This document shows, in pieces, positions 6,451-16,173 of a stretch of 40,017 nucleotides of DNA. The stretch covers positions 1 through 40,017 of the forward strand of contig CAKKQC010000075.1 in NCBI GenBank assembly GCA_919901855.1. The letters are read 5' to 3'. Origin of the DNA: a bacterium. Lineage in GTDB: Bacteria; Oederibacteriota; CAKKQC01. A model generated the notes under the pieces. That model made no database searches, was not told the origin of the DNA, and saw only the letters and a program-made list of their open reading frames with translations. A program made the translations under genes and the position numbers. Position 1 is the first letter of the stretch, and each line of letters begins with the position of its first letter.

Positions 6451-9400
6451 AGTTTATAACGATGCGGTAGCAGGCGCAGCCCGAGGTCTCGACCCCCGCC
6501 ATGGGCACCGTCCACCGCAGCCACCGCGTTCCCGCCACGGGGTTCCCGTTCGTGAACGACGCCGGGGGCGGCGGGGCCGCCGACGCCTGCGTCGAATACG
6601 CGACCGTCACCGCCACCCCGTCCGTCGTCCCGCAGTTGAACGCGTTCACCGACGCCTCCGGCACGAACGTCGTACCCATCGGTATCGCGTCCGTGATGAC
6701 GAAAGTGAACGCCGACGCCGACGAGTAGTTGCTCCAGCACACCTTGAACTGCACCGTGTCCGCCGACGCCGCCAGCACGAGCCGCGGCGACTTCGTCAGC
6801 TCCACGTCCGCCCCGACGACCATGATCGACGCCAGTCCCGTGATCGTCCCGTCCGCGGTGTCGGCCGCCACGATGCTTTGCAGGCCCAACCTCGTCAGGA
6901 CGACATTCACGAAGATATGCACGCCGTTGTCGTTCGGGACCCCGGCGCAGCCTCCCATGCTCGCATGCCACGTGTAGTTGTACGCATCCATCCCCGTGCC
7001 CCCGATCTTCGCCGTCTGGTCCGTCGAGGTGAACGACGCCGTCCCGCAGTAGTCGGTCTTCGTCTGGCTCGTCTGTCCCTGCACGACCACGATCGTGATC
7101 CAGAAACTCTCGCCCGTGAACACCGTGGGCGGCACCAGGATGTCGTAGAAGATGCCGCGCTGGAGGAAGGGCGCCGTGTAGAATTTCTCCCCCACGTTCA
7201 TGGTGATGTACTGGCCGATGACGTCGCCGGGATTCCCCGCCGCCAGGACCTGGATCTTCCAGTTCAGGGTGTTCGGCGCCGTCGTGTTGGATATCGCCCG
7301 GAACGACACGCATTCGTCGACGTCGTTCGTCGTGTAGGTCGCGGACGCCTGAATGCCGCCGGTCGCGGCCCCCGACGAGAGGTTGAGCACGAGGTTGATC
7401 TTCGGACAGAAGACGTCGATAGTCGAGACCGAGTAGCCGCCGGCGTCGTGGGCGGCCTGGTTGGTGTAAAGCCAGTACTGCTGCCCCGTCTGCTGGCCCG
7501 CCGTCGCTGCGTCCGCGGCGTGGAGCATGGACCCGCCCGAGTACTGGTCGACGATCGCCCGGCCGCCGTACGCCTGTCCCTTGCCCGTCGTGAAGATGAC
7601 CTTGTAGAGCCGGTACCGAATCGCGAAGCACCCGGTCGTGTAGTTGTCGCCGTAGATCTCGGGGTTGGCCACCCCGGAGAAGCCCGCGGGCACCGTGCCG
7701 GAACACAGCGTGGGCGTCCAGGTTCCCGAGTAGCCGACCAGGTCCGTCGAGACCGTCTTCGGGTTCGGGGACTTGGCCGTCGGGTCCAGCGGCGCGTACC
7801 GGTGGACCTCGTAGTTCAGGGCGACGGCGCCGAGGTTCTGGAACGCCGCCACGTCGGACGTCCCCGGCAGGTGGCCGCAGAACATGTAATAAGTCGCGGG
7901 GTTGCCGAAGTTCACGAGCCCGCCGTTCTCGCGGTTCGGCGCCAGGCTCCCCATGTCGTTGTACGCGCCGCCCACGCCCAGACCGGGCCAGGCCTTCTCC
8001 ACGATGAGCTTCGTGTTCGACGAGATGACCCGGTAGTGGTTGGCGACCGTGGGCACGAAGTCCCACTGGCTCCCGTTCCAGACGTCCTGCGTCTTCGCGA
8101 ACTCCCAGGCCAGCAGGGCCGGGTTCCACGCGAAGATGAAGATCGTGGTCGGCTGGGTGTCGTCCGTGTTCACGCAGTAGAGCGTGTCCACGGTCGTCAT
8201 GTCGGTCGCGTGCGTCCGGCAGTACGAGTAGGCGATGTACCCGCAGAACGAGAGCGACGTCGTCCCCGCGTACGTGTTCGCGTCCTGGTTGCCTCCCGCC
8301 AGGCACATGGACAGCTCCCAGATCATGGGCGCGTTCGAGACCATCTTGTGCAGGTAGTTGAACGGCAGCGCGGGCCACACGCCGGCGACGTACTCGTTCG
8401 GGACGTACCGCGACGGCGCCCGCTCGACCTTGCACCCCATCTCCCAGTCGATCGGCGGCCCGCCCGTGCAGGTCCCCGCGAAGACGTCGATCTTGGGGGA
8501 GACCCCTCCGGCGGTCGCGAAGGGCGAGCAGACGACCTCGCAGGGCGCCGCCGAACAGCACCATTTCTTGTAGAGCTGGAAGTCGCATGCCTTGTTGAGC
8601 GGGTAGAACGAGATGAAGTACGTCTGGTTCACGCACCCCTTGAACCAGGAGGACTCGGCGCCCGCCCACCCGACGTAGCTCACGAACGTGGTGCGCAGCA
8701 CGACGCCCGCCTGGTGCGTGAACGACCGCAGGTTCTGCGCCGACCCCGTCCCGCCCACGACGCCCGTCTGCCCCCAGGCCAGGATCGACGCCTGGTCGAT
8801 CATGACCGCCCCGACTGTCGTCGACTGCCGCACCTTGCCCTTCCACCGCACCGTCAGCGTGAACCCCGGCGGCAGGTCCAACTGCCACGTCAGGATCGTG
8901 TTCTTCGCCCCCGTCACGACCTTGCCCGGGCTCGCCGCCGCGCACCCCGACGGCGTCATCGTCCACCCCGTGCACGGGTCCTCGATCCCCTGATCCTGGC
9001 TCCACGAATCGAGCTGCGTCGGCACCGTGTCCCAGATGTGCACGTTCCACCACGTCCTCGTCGACGAGATGTTCTTCACGAACAGCGAGTAGATGATCTC
9101 GTCGTCCGACTGGCCCACCCGCGGCGCGAACAGGATGTCCTGGTCGCCCAGGAGCCAGAAGTAGTACCGCTTCACGACCGTGGCCACCGTGTTCGAGGTC
9201 GACCCCGGCGGACAGCCCCCGGCCGGTTCCCAGGACGTGTGCACGCTGTTGAAGAGGAACTGCCCCTCCTGCGCCGCGAAATCCCCGGACCCCGGCTCGA
9301 ACGACTCCCCGTTCCCCCAGTCGATCGTCGCGGCGAACACGATCATCCCCGTCGCGCCCCCCGCCGTCGTGAACGGGCCGGGTATCGTCCACCGCAGCCG

Positions 9401-10225
9401 CGTCGGCGGACCCGGGTCGGGGTCGTACCCGGGATCGGGCACCGACCCGATGCCGGACACCCAGTGCATGAACGTCGGCAGCGTGTCGATGATCCACATG
9501 TTGCTCACCGGCCCCGCGCTCGGCTTGCCGTAGAAAATGGTGTAGAGAAGAGTGTCCCCCGGCGCCGCCACGTCCAGGTTCACGCTCTTCATCGAGTACC
9601 GGATCGTCTTCGGCGCGGGGTCCGACGTCGGCCCCCAGTTTCCCGCCGACCCGCAGGAATCGAACACGCCCCCCGGCCAGGCCGGGTTCACCGTGTCGTT
9701 GAACCCGAGACCCAGCTCGACCGTGTTGCCGTCGCCCGGACACGGCCCGATGTCCACGTACGTCATGATGTTCGGGTAGCACGAACACCCCCACGACGGA
9801 GCGTCGCAGACGTTGCTCATAACCAGCGGCCCGCCGCCCCAAGTCCACGCCGGAAAACTCTGGACCCCGATCGTCCAGTTGCCGGCCCACGTCATCGTCT
9901 GCACCGCGATGTTCGTCTTGGACCCGCACACGACGTCGAAGTACACGCCCCGGATGTCGCCCGTGCCGCCCCCCGAGGCGGTGCCGTAGTTCAGGACCGT
10001 GAGCCCCACGATCTGGTCGGTCGTGCACCACGTGCAGATCGTGGCGTCGCAATCGTCGAGAGTGAAGACCGCCGCGGGCGCCTGAACCCAGTTGGGAAAC
10101 AGCGTGTCGATGTCGCTGAACGGCGGCACCGACGACGCGTAGGCATCGTTGAAGTAGTTGGCCCGCCCCGCGCCGGCCACCAACAGCCAGCACGCCGCCA
10201 ACGCCGCCACCCGGATTCGCTTCAC
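6449..10225 (-). CDS. Large secreted DUF11-type protein (paralogue A)
   Basis: From GTG 10225 the product is about 1258 residues. The start opens on a signal peptide (VKRIRVAALAACWLLVAGAGRA) and has GAGGAG nine bases upstream; an ATG at 10261 would add 12 residues. The order is: a Cys-rich N-terminal domain (CDATICTWCTTDQIVGLTVLNYG); two DUF11-like beta-sandwich modules (DTLLYTIFYGKPSAGPVSNM; DDEIIYSLFVKNISSTRTWW); a middle part of about 500 residues with no family I recognise; and a final DUF11-like module (DTVQFKVCWSNYSSASAFTF) ending in GCACYRIVIN. DUF11 modules are typical of extracellular adhesive or structural proteins. There is no LPXTG, PEP-CTERM or Por-type sorting tail. It is the downstream member of a tandem pair; paralogue B matches it throughout, so the pair arose by duplication. 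Surface or extracellular location is inferred. Confidence 0.8.
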   Translation of the reverse strand: MKRIRVAALAACWLLVAGAGRANYFNDAYASSVPPFSDIDTLFPNWVQAPAAVFTLDDCDATICTWCTTDQIVGLTVLNYGTASGGGTGDIRGVYFDVVCGSKTNIAVQTMTWAGNWTIGVQSFPAWTWGGGPLVMSNVCDAPSWGCSCYPNIMTYVDIGPCPGDGNTVELGLGFNDTVNPAWPGGVFDSCGSAGNWGPTSDPAPKTIRYSMKSVNLDVAAPGDTLLYTIFYGKPSAGPVSNMWIIDTLPTFMHWVSGIGSVPDPGYDPDPGPPTRLRWTIPGPFTTAGGATGMIVFAATIDWGNGESFEPGSGDFAAQEGQFLFNSVHTSWEPAGGCPPGSTSNTVATVVKRYYFWLLGDQDILFAPRVGQSDDEIIYSLFVKNISSTRTWWNVHIWDTVPTQLDSWSQDQGIEDPCTGWTMTPSGCAAASPGKVVTGAKNTILTWQLDLPPGFTLTVRWKGKVRQSTTVGAVMIDQASILAWGQTGVVGGTGSAQNLRSFTHQAGVVLRTTFVSYVGWAGAESSWFKGCVNQTYFISFYPLNKACDFQLYKKWCCSAAPCEVVCSPFATAGGVSPKIDVFAGTCTGGPPIDWEMGCKVERAPSRYVPNEYVAGVWPALPFNYLHKMVSNAPMIWELSMCLAGGNQDANTYAGTTSLSFCGYIAYSYCRTHATDMTTVDTLYCVNTDDTQPTTIFIFAWNPALLAWEFAKTQDVWNGSQWDFVPTVANHYRVISSNTKLIVEKAWPGLGVGGAYNDMGSLAPNRENGGLVNFGNPATYYMFCGHLPGTSDVAAFQNLGAVALNYEVHRYAPLDPTAKSPNPKTVSTDLVGYSGTWTPTLCSGTVPAGFSGVANPEIYGDNYTTGCFAIRYRLYKVIFTTGKGQAYGGRAIVDQYSGGSMLHAADAATAGQQTGQQYWLYTNQAAHDAGGYSVSTIDVFCPKINLVLNLSSGAATGGIQASATYTTNDVDECVSFRAISNTTAPNTLNWKIQVLAAGNPGDVIGQYITMNVGEKFYTAPFLQRGIFYDILVPPTVFTGESFWITIVVVQGQTSQTKTDYCGTASFTSTDQTAKIGGTGMDAYNYTWHASMGGCAGVPNDNGVHIFVNVVLTRLGLQSIVAADTADGTITGLASIMVVGADVELTKSPRLVLAASADTVQFKVCWSNYSSASAFTFVITDAIPMGTTFVPEASVNAFNCGTTDGVAVTVAYSTQASAAPPPPASFTNGNPVAGTRWLRWTVPMAGVETSGCACYRIVIN

Positions 10226-10261
10226 CAGCCCGTTCTCCTCGTCTCCCCCCCCAGTCGCCAT

Positions 10262-10267
10262 GATTAT
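10262..10267 (-). promoter_or_regulatory. TATAAT -10-like box upstream of DUF11 paralogue A
   Basis: TATAAT on the minus strand in the 62-base gap between the two DUF11 genes, 36 bases before the GTG 10225 start and one base before the ATG 10261. No convincing -35 is visible. If used, it places the RNA start near 10255 and favours GTG 10225 with its Shine-Dalgarno sequence. Confidence 0.4.
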
Positions 10268-10323
10268 AACCCCGCCGGAACCCGCCTGTACGCGACGGCT
10301 CCCGCGTTCCGCCGCCCGTCCGG

Positions 10324-13300
10324 CTAGTTCACCCTGATCCGAAAGCAGGCACAGCCGCTCGTTCCGACCCCGACGATGGGTACCGACCACCGCAGCCACT
10401 GGGTGCCCGCGACCGGGTTGGCCGTGGTGAAGGACGCGGCGGCCGGCGGCGTGGGAGTCGCCACCGTCGAGTAGGCCACGGTCATGCCGGTCCCGTTCGT
10501 CGTCCCGCAATCGAGCCCCGCCACGCCGGCCTCGGGGAGGTACGACGTGCCGATGGGCACGGCGTCCGTGACCACGAACGAGAACCCGGACGCCGAGGAG
10601 TAATTGCTCCAGCAGATCTTGAACTGCACCGTGTCGCCGGAGGCCGCCACCGTGAGCTTCGGTTGCTTGAAGAACTGGATGTTCGCGCCCGTAACGTTGA
10701 TCGCGGTGACCCCGTTGATCGATCCGTCGCTGGTATCGTTGGCGACCAGCGACTGGAGCCCGAGGCGGTACATGGTGACGTTCACGAACACGCGGACGCC
10801 GTTCTCATCGGGCGCGGCGGAACACGCCGGAACGGCCGAACTGCTCGACCACGTGAAATTGTACCCGTCCATGGCCGCCCCCTCGATCCGGGCCAGGGGG
10901 TCCGTCGAGGTGAAACTCGTGCTGCCGCAGTAATCGATCTTCGTCGTGCCCGTGTTCAGGACGACGACGACCGTGATCCAGAACGGCTGGCCCGAGAAGA
11001 CCGTGGGCGGGGCGATGATTTCGTAGTGCACGCCGGTGGACACGAACGGGGCGGTGAAGAACTTCTCCCGGAACTCCTCCTGGTGGTACATCCCGATGAG
11101 CTCCCCCTGCGTACCCCCGGCCAGGAGCCGGATCCGCCAGGGGACGGAGTCGACCTTCGTGCCCGGAAGCGGCAGGAACCCGATGCATTGGTCCGGGCCG
11201 TCGCTCGTGTAGGTCGCGCTGAATCCCGCCACGGTGCTCACGGCCTGGACCGCCATCCCCGCCGAATGCGCGAAGAACAGCAGGGAGTGGGTGGCGGGCC
11301 CCGAGTACTGGTGGAACCAGAAATCCTGCCCCGTAGACCGGCCGTCCGCCGAGTGGATGACCCGGCCGCCCGCCCAACTCCGCATCATGTTGGCGCCCGC
11401 GTTGACCGAGATCGTGCCGCCCGACTGCCACTCGATCTTCCACGAGTTCGCGGTGCCCCCGGTGCCGTTCGCCAGCCGCTCACCGATGAACCCCGAGATG
11501 AACGGGTTGACCGGGCCCGCGAGCCCGGCGTCCGTCGTACGGGTAGCGACGTAGTCCCATACGCCCGAATTTCCGGCCAGGCTCGGCGGAATGCCCTGGA
11601 CGGCCTGACCGGGGTACCGGGAGCGGTAGTGGTAGAGCCGCCATACGGACGGCACCGCGGGGTCGCAGTTCCCGATCATCATGTTCTGGTTGCTGTCGGC
11701 GTCGTGGTAGCAGACGATGTAGAAGGTCCCGGGGCCGCCGGGCCTCGACGTATTGAGCCCGTTCTCGGCGGTCGGCACGAGCCCCCCGTGCTCGTTGTAC
11801 CCGTACGGCACGCCCGTGGGGTCGCCGATGGTCCCGTAGCCCTGGTAGACCAGGAGCCGGGCGTCCGACGAGATGATCCGGTACTGCCCCTCCTCGTTGC
11901 CGACGCAGCCCTGAAACGGCATCCACAGGCTCGTCGGATCGACGTCGCTGCCCCGGACATAGCTCCAGCTCAGGAGCGTGGGATCCCACTTGAAGATGTG
12001 CGCGGTCGTACCCAGGGCCGGCTTGGCGACCCCGTATTCGTCGACGCTCGTGTTGAAGACGACCCACGACTCGCCGTAGCCGGCGGTGAGGTCGCACGTC
12101 GCACCGTTGTAGAGGCAGCGCCGGTAGGAGTAGAGGCAGAACCCCGCATGGTGGAGCGACGTCGACGGGAGGTACGTGTGCGCGTCCCCGCCGGCTCCGA
12201 TCTCGGGCATGAGCATCCAGAGCACGGGCGCGTTCGCCGTCAGCTTGAACAGGATCGCGTTCGGCGTCGCCAGGCAGGGCGGCGGCATGAAGTACTGGGC
12301 GGGCGACCGCTCGGGCCCGCATCCGCCGTACCCGCCGTCGGCGAACCCCCCCGAACAGGTCCCCTGCATGGCCGTGATCGACGCGCTCTTCCCGCCCACG
12401 GCGGCGAAGGTGGCCGCGCCCGCGTACTGGAGCTTGCGGAGTTCGAAGTTCGTGGCCCGGTTCAACGGGAAGAAGTTGATCTTGAGGCCCCCGGCCGGCA
12501 GGTCCCCGCAACTGTTGCTCGAGGACGACTGGCCCACGTAGCTGAAATACGTCGTGCGCAACACTATGGGCGCGAGATGGATGAACGTGCGCGGCAGGCG
12601 GGCGTTCCCGGTGCCGTCGACCCGGCCGGTCGCACCCAGCGCCATCACGCTGACCTTGCTGATCGCCGTCGCCCCGGCCGTCACGCCCGCGACCCGGACC
12701 TTGGCCTTCCACTTGAGCTCCAGGGTCTGACCCGGCTCGAGATCGAGCGTCCACGTCAGCAGCGTCTTGCCCGCCCCCACGGTCCAGTTGGGCGCCCCGA
12801 CGGCGCATCCCCCCGTCGGCGTCATCGTCCAGGCGCCCAGGCACTGGTCCGGGAACCCGGTGTCCACGTTCCAGACGTCCAGCTCCGCGGGGACCGTGTC
12901 CCAGACGGACAGTTTCCACCAGGTCTTGGACGACGACTCGTTCCGGATGAAGATCGAATAGATGATCTCGTCGTCGGGCTGGCCGACCCGGGGCGCGAAG
13001 AGAAGGTCCTGGTCCGCGACCTTCCACATCAGGTACCGGCGCACGATCGCGCCCACCGGCGGGCTCAGGTGGGCCACGGGCGCGCAGCCGGAGCCAAGGA
13101 ACTCGACCGCCGCCGTGTTGTCCAGCCGCGCCCCCTCGCGAGCCGCCAGGTCGCCGCTCCCGGGCTCGAACGCCTCCCCGTTCCCCCAGTCCACGCTCGC
13201 CTGGAACCGGACCTCGCCCGTGGGGCCTCCCGCCGTCGACCCGCCGGGCAGGGTCCACCGCAGGCGCAGGGGCGGTCCGGGATCGGGGTCCCATCCGGGG

Positions 13301-14064
13301 TCCGGCGCGGGCACGCCGCTCCCCGCGATGTAGTGCGTGTCCGCGGGCAGGCTGTCCATGACGATGAAGTTCGTGATCGCGGCCCCGGGCCGGCCGTAGT
13401 AGATCGTGTAGGCGACGGTGTCGCCGGGCGCGACCGTGGTCTTGTCCGTGGTCTTCGTCACGTACCGGATGAACTTCTGCCGGCCCGTGCGCGCCTGGTC
13501 GTAGTTGGGCACCTGGCACCCGCACGCGTCCATTAGCCCACCGGGGGTCGCGGGGCTGATGACGTCGTTGTACGCAATACCCATCGTGACCTCGGCCCCG
13601 TCCGTCGGGCACGCCCCGATGTCGGCGTAGACCCAGAGCATCGCGGTGTTCGAGCATTGGTACATCGGATCCCCGCCCGAGTACGGCACGTCACCGGCCC
13701 AGGTCCAGGCCGGGTTGGTCGTCGTGCCCGTCCAGATGCCGGCATAGGTCATGGTCTGAACGGTCACGCCCTTGGCGGCGCAGACGACGCTGAAGTAGAC
13801 CTGTGCCAGGTCGTTCGGACCCGTCGCGTTACCGTAATTGAAGATCGTGAGCCCGACGATGTCGCACGTCGGCGTGCCGGCGCAGGTGGTGTTGTCGCAG
13901 ACGGTGAGGGACGACACCAGGACGATCACGTTCTTCCAGTTGGGGAAGAGAACGCTGAGGGTGTCGTTGGTCGTGGCCGGGCCCTGGTCGAGAAGGCAGT
14001 CCGCTCGCACACCCGCGACCGGGAGGACCAGGCACAGAACCACCCCCCGCCACCGCGCGCGCAT
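10324..14064 (-). CDS. Large secreted DUF11-type protein (paralogue B)
   Basis: From ATG 14064 the product is 1246 residues, beginning with signal peptide MRARWRGVVLCLVLPVAGVRA. Domain order mirrors paralogue A: a Cys-containing N-terminal domain (CDIVGLTIFNYGNATGPND), DUF11-like modules around DTVAYTIYYGRPGAAITNF and DDEIIYSIFIRNESSSKTWW, a long central region with conserved Cys, Trp and Tyr but no known family, and a last module (DTVQFKICWSNYSSASGFSF) ending GCACFRIRVN. The phrases DPDPGPP-LRLRWT and VDWGNGE-FEPGSGD are almost shared with A. An in-frame ATG at 14124 sits six bases after TATAAT and could be a leaderless start adding 20 residues; I kept 14064 because it opens on a normal signal peptide and has a G-rich ribosome-binding stretch (GGTGGGGG) upstream. 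Function is unknown; extracellular matrix or sheath component is a guess. Confidence 0.8.
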   Translation of the reverse strand: MRARWRGVVLCLVLPVAGVRADCLLDQGPATTNDTLSVLFPNWKNVIVLVSSLTVCDNTTCAGTPTCDIVGLTIFNYGNATGPNDLAQVYFSVVCAAKGVTVQTMTYAGIWTGTTTNPAWTWAGDVPYSGGDPMYQCSNTAMLWVYADIGACPTDGAEVTMGIAYNDVISPATPGGLMDACGCQVPNYDQARTGRQKFIRYVTKTTDKTTVAPGDTVAYTIYYGRPGAAITNFIVMDSLPADTHYIAGSGVPAPDPGWDPDPGPPLRLRWTLPGGSTAGGPTGEVRFQASVDWGNGEAFEPGSGDLAAREGARLDNTAAVEFLGSGCAPVAHLSPPVGAIVRRYLMWKVADQDLLFAPRVGQPDDEIIYSIFIRNESSSKTWWKLSVWDTVPAELDVWNVDTGFPDQCLGAWTMTPTGGCAVGAPNWTVGAGKTLLTWTLDLEPGQTLELKWKAKVRVAGVTAGATAISKVSVMALGATGRVDGTGNARLPRTFIHLAPIVLRTTYFSYVGQSSSSNSCGDLPAGGLKINFFPLNRATNFELRKLQYAGAATFAAVGGKSASITAMQGTCSGGFADGGYGGCGPERSPAQYFMPPPCLATPNAILFKLTANAPVLWMLMPEIGAGGDAHTYLPSTSLHHAGFCLYSYRRCLYNGATCDLTAGYGESWVVFNTSVDEYGVAKPALGTTAHIFKWDPTLLSWSYVRGSDVDPTSLWMPFQGCVGNEEGQYRIISSDARLLVYQGYGTIGDPTGVPYGYNEHGGLVPTAENGLNTSRPGGPGTFYIVCYHDADSNQNMMIGNCDPAVPSVWRLYHYRSRYPGQAVQGIPPSLAGNSGVWDYVATRTTDAGLAGPVNPFISGFIGERLANGTGGTANSWKIEWQSGGTISVNAGANMMRSWAGGRVIHSADGRSTGQDFWFHQYSGPATHSLLFFAHSAGMAVQAVSTVAGFSATYTSDGPDQCIGFLPLPGTKVDSVPWRIRLLAGGTQGELIGMYHQEEFREKFFTAPFVSTGVHYEIIAPPTVFSGQPFWITVVVVLNTGTTKIDYCGSTSFTSTDPLARIEGAAMDGYNFTWSSSSAVPACSAAPDENGVRVFVNVTMYRLGLQSLVANDTSDGSINGVTAINVTGANIQFFKQPKLTVAASGDTVQFKICWSNYSSASGFSFVVTDAVPIGTSYLPEAGVAGLDCGTTNGTGMTVAYSTVATPTPPAAASFTTANPVAGTQWLRWSVPIVGVGTSGCACFRIRVN

Positions 14065-14130
14065 GATCGTCCCCCACCACCCCTTCAGGCCGGCGGCAGG
14101 CTCCGCTCCCGTTCGCCCCCGCATGCCTGC

Positions 14131-14136
14131 ATTATA
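14131..14136 (-). promoter_or_regulatory. TATAAT -10-like box upstream of DUF11 paralogue B
   Basis: TATAAT on the minus strand, between the DUF2723 stop (14151) and the DUF11 gene. It is six bases before an ATG at 14124 and 66 bases before ATG 14064. No clear -35. Confidence 0.45.
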
Positions 14137-14150
14137 TAGAGACTCCGCCT

Positions 14151-16094
14151 CTAGGGCGGGGGGCCGAGCCGTCCCAACTGGCGGCGCGCGTAGGATGCGT
14201 ATGGGCCGTCCGGCCCCGAGCGCGCCAAGGCGGCCTGGAATGCGCGCCGAGCGTCCTCTCGGCGCCCGACCCCGAGGAGCAGATTCCCCGCGTTCAGGAG
14301 CATCTCGGGCCGCGCCAGCCCTTCGGCCATGAGCCTCTCCCAGACTGCGAGCGCCTCGGCCGGCTTCCCCGCGCGCTCGAGCGCGAGGGCGTAGTTGTTG
14401 AGCGCCCCTTCGCGGTCCGGCAGCTCCGGGATGGCGAGCGCCCGCCGGAATCTCGGCAGGGACTCCGCCGTCATCCCGGCGTTCGCGAGCACGTCCGCGT
14501 ACTGGCGCTGGTACTTGCCGCAGAGACCGATGAGCCACCCCTGGCGGACGGTCAGCGCCCGGCGGTCCCGGTCCCACCCCCTGGTGCGCATCCACAGCGC
14601 GCTCCCTGGCCGCATGGCCGCTCTGTCGCGGTAGATCTCGTAGACGGCGTCCCGGACCTCCCGGTGAAGTCCCGCCACCACCTCCTCGCGCGAGGGATTC
14701 GTCATGGCGCAGGAACGGCCGGCGCGGAGGGCGGCTTCGGCGACATCACGGCTCCACACGTCCTCGGTCCGCGTCCACGGCGGCGAGGCGAGCACCCCCG
14801 CGGCCTCCGGCACCGCCTTCGCGATCCGCTCCCGCGACGGAGACCAGACGAGGAACCCCTGCGGAATCGCGACGACGTCCGTACGGAACTCCTCGACGAG
14901 CTGGAGGTAGAAGGTCGGATAGATGACGTCGTCGCCGCTCGCGAAGAAGACCGCCCCGCGCGGCAGGCCCGCCAGCCGGTTCCGCCCGTAGTCGTACTCG
15001 AGGCTCATGCGGTTCCGCCCGGCGAGCGGCGCGTTCCGGAGGGCGAGCCCGGCGGGCGCCATGACCGCCGCCACCATCGCGACGACCCAGATCCGGGAAA
15101 CCGGAGTCCACGACGCGGAAGCCCATCCGCGGGCAAGCAGGCACCCCGTCCCGAACGCGAGGAGCCAGACGACGGGCAGCAGGTAGAACTCCCGTCCGGT
15201 GATGTCCAGGCTCGCGGCCAGCGCGAGCCCCGTGGCCGCCGTCAGCCAGAACACGGGCGCGACCGCGCCGGCGGACGTCGTCCAGGCCACCAGCCCGGCG
15301 AGTCCCGTGACCGACCCGAGGAGAGCCTGGTCCCGGAGCACGGCGAGCGTAGCCCCCAACCGGCCCTGCGCGGGCATCCCGACCTTCTTCCCGTACGTCT
15401 TCGCCCGGAGGTAGTCCAGATCCGCCGTCCAGGTGACCGGGCGGTCGAGCATGAACACGGGCGCCTGCGCCGCGCGCACCGGAGGATAGAGGAGCTTCGG
15501 GCTGACTCCGGCGACGAAGAGAACGGCGCACACGGCCACGGCCCGGGGGGAAGGACGGGCCACCCGCCACGCGAGCCACACGAAGCCGGGCAGCACGTAC
15601 AGGGTCTGGAGGTGGTGGGCGAATGATGCGCCGAGGAGGAGCGCGAGGGCGGGGACCCGCCATCCCGACACCGACCCCGCCAGGAGGGTCCCCAGGCCGA
15701 GCAGGTTCAGCGGATACTTGTCCGAGATCGTGGCCTGGTACCAGCACGCCTGCGTGAGCCCCAGCGAGAGGCTGGCGACCACGCCGCACGCGACCGAGGA
15801 ACGCCACCCGAGGCCGAACCGCGCCCGGGCCTCGCGCGCGGTCAGAGCGTATAGCGCCGCGCACGCGGCGGCCGAGGCGGCCGCCGAGAGCAGGTTGAGC
15901 CGGAACGCGACCGAGCCGGCCGGGAGCGCGGCGAAGAGCCGCCCGACGAGAGCGTAGAGCGGATAACCCGGCGGGTGCGAGATCCCGAGTGTCGCCGCCA
16001 GGGTCGCGAACTCGCCGGAGTCCTCGCCGCCCAGCGACGGCGAGAGCCCGGACAGGTACCAGCCGAACCAGGCCAGCCAGACGACGGCGGTCAC
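14151..16094 (-). CDS. DUF2723 multi-pass membrane protein with C-terminal TPR
   Basis: The product is 647 residues from GTG 16094. The first helix (VVWLAWFGWYLSGL) is followed by the DUF2723 signature GGEDSGEFATLAATLGISHPPGYPLY (residues 22-47): an acidic first-loop motif as in GT-C glycosyltransferases. The family includes the eukaryotic O-mannosyltransferase TMEM260, so sugar transfer at the membrane is a fair inference. About ten helices are followed by a soluble region and TPR-like repeats (ADVLANAGMTAESLPRFRRAL; GALNNYALALERAGKPAEAL; EMLLNAGNLLLGVGRREDARRAF). TACAAT lies six bases before the GTG and no Shine-Dalgarno sequence is evident, suggesting a leaderless message. It is divergent from the MFS gene and directly upstream of the DUF11 pair, whose secreted products could be its substrates; that link is speculative. 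Confidence 0.8.
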   Translation of the reverse strand: MTAVVWLAWFGWYLSGLSPSLGGEDSGEFATLAATLGISHPPGYPLYALVGRLFAALPAGSVAFRLNLLSAAASAAACAALYALTAREARARFGLGWRSSVACGVVASLSLGLTQACWYQATISDKYPLNLLGLGTLLAGSVSGWRVPALALLLGASFAHHLQTLYVLPGFVWLAWRVARPSPRAVAVCAVLFVAGVSPKLLYPPVRAAQAPVFMLDRPVTWTADLDYLRAKTYGKKVGMPAQGRLGATLAVLRDQALLGSVTGLAGLVAWTTSAGAVAPVFWLTAATGLALAASLDITGREFYLLPVVWLLAFGTGCLLARGWASASWTPVSRIWVVAMVAAVMAPAGLALRNAPLAGRNRMSLEYDYGRNRLAGLPRGAVFFASGDDVIYPTFYLQLVEEFRTDVVAIPQGFLVWSPSRERIAKAVPEAAGVLASPPWTRTEDVWSRDVAEAALRAGRSCAMTNPSREEVVAGLHREVRDAVYEIYRDRAAMRPGSALWMRTRGWDRDRRALTVRQGWLIGLCGKYQRQYADVLANAGMTAESLPRFRRALAIPELPDREGALNNYALALERAGKPAEALAVWERLMAEGLARPEMLLNAGNLLLGVGRREDARRAFQAALARSGPDGPYASYARRQLGRLGPPP

Positions 16095-16100
16095 GCGCCA

Positions 16101-16106
16101 ATTGTA
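16101..16106 (-). promoter_or_regulatory. TACAAT -10 box of the DUF2723 gene (leaderless geometry)
   Basis: TACAAT on the minus strand with a six-base gap (TGGCGC) to the GTG start at 16094. It lies in the 79-base divergent intergenic region shared with the MFS gene. Confidence 0.5.
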
Positions 16107-16161
16107 CTTGGGATGGGCCGGGCGCGGGCAGCGGATGGATTTCAGGTTCCGCGATGGCCTG

Positions 16162-16167
16162 TAGGAT
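16162..16167 (+). promoter_or_regulatory. TAGGAT -10-like box of the MFS gene
   Basis: TAGGAT followed by AGGAGG and then ATG 16174 with no spacer. AGGAGG abutting the start codon is too close for normal Shine-Dalgarno use, while the TANNNT-N6-ATG geometry matches the neighbouring units. Confidence 0.4.
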
Positions 16168-16173
16168 AGGAGG

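Noticed and set aside
5945-10327. A very long open plus-strand frame (about 1460 codons) opposite the DUF11 gene
   Set aside because: It is rich in Arg, Pro and His with no domain, and mirrors the codon structure of the minus-strand secreted protein that has a signal peptide and DUF11 modules. High GC makes such antisense frames common here.
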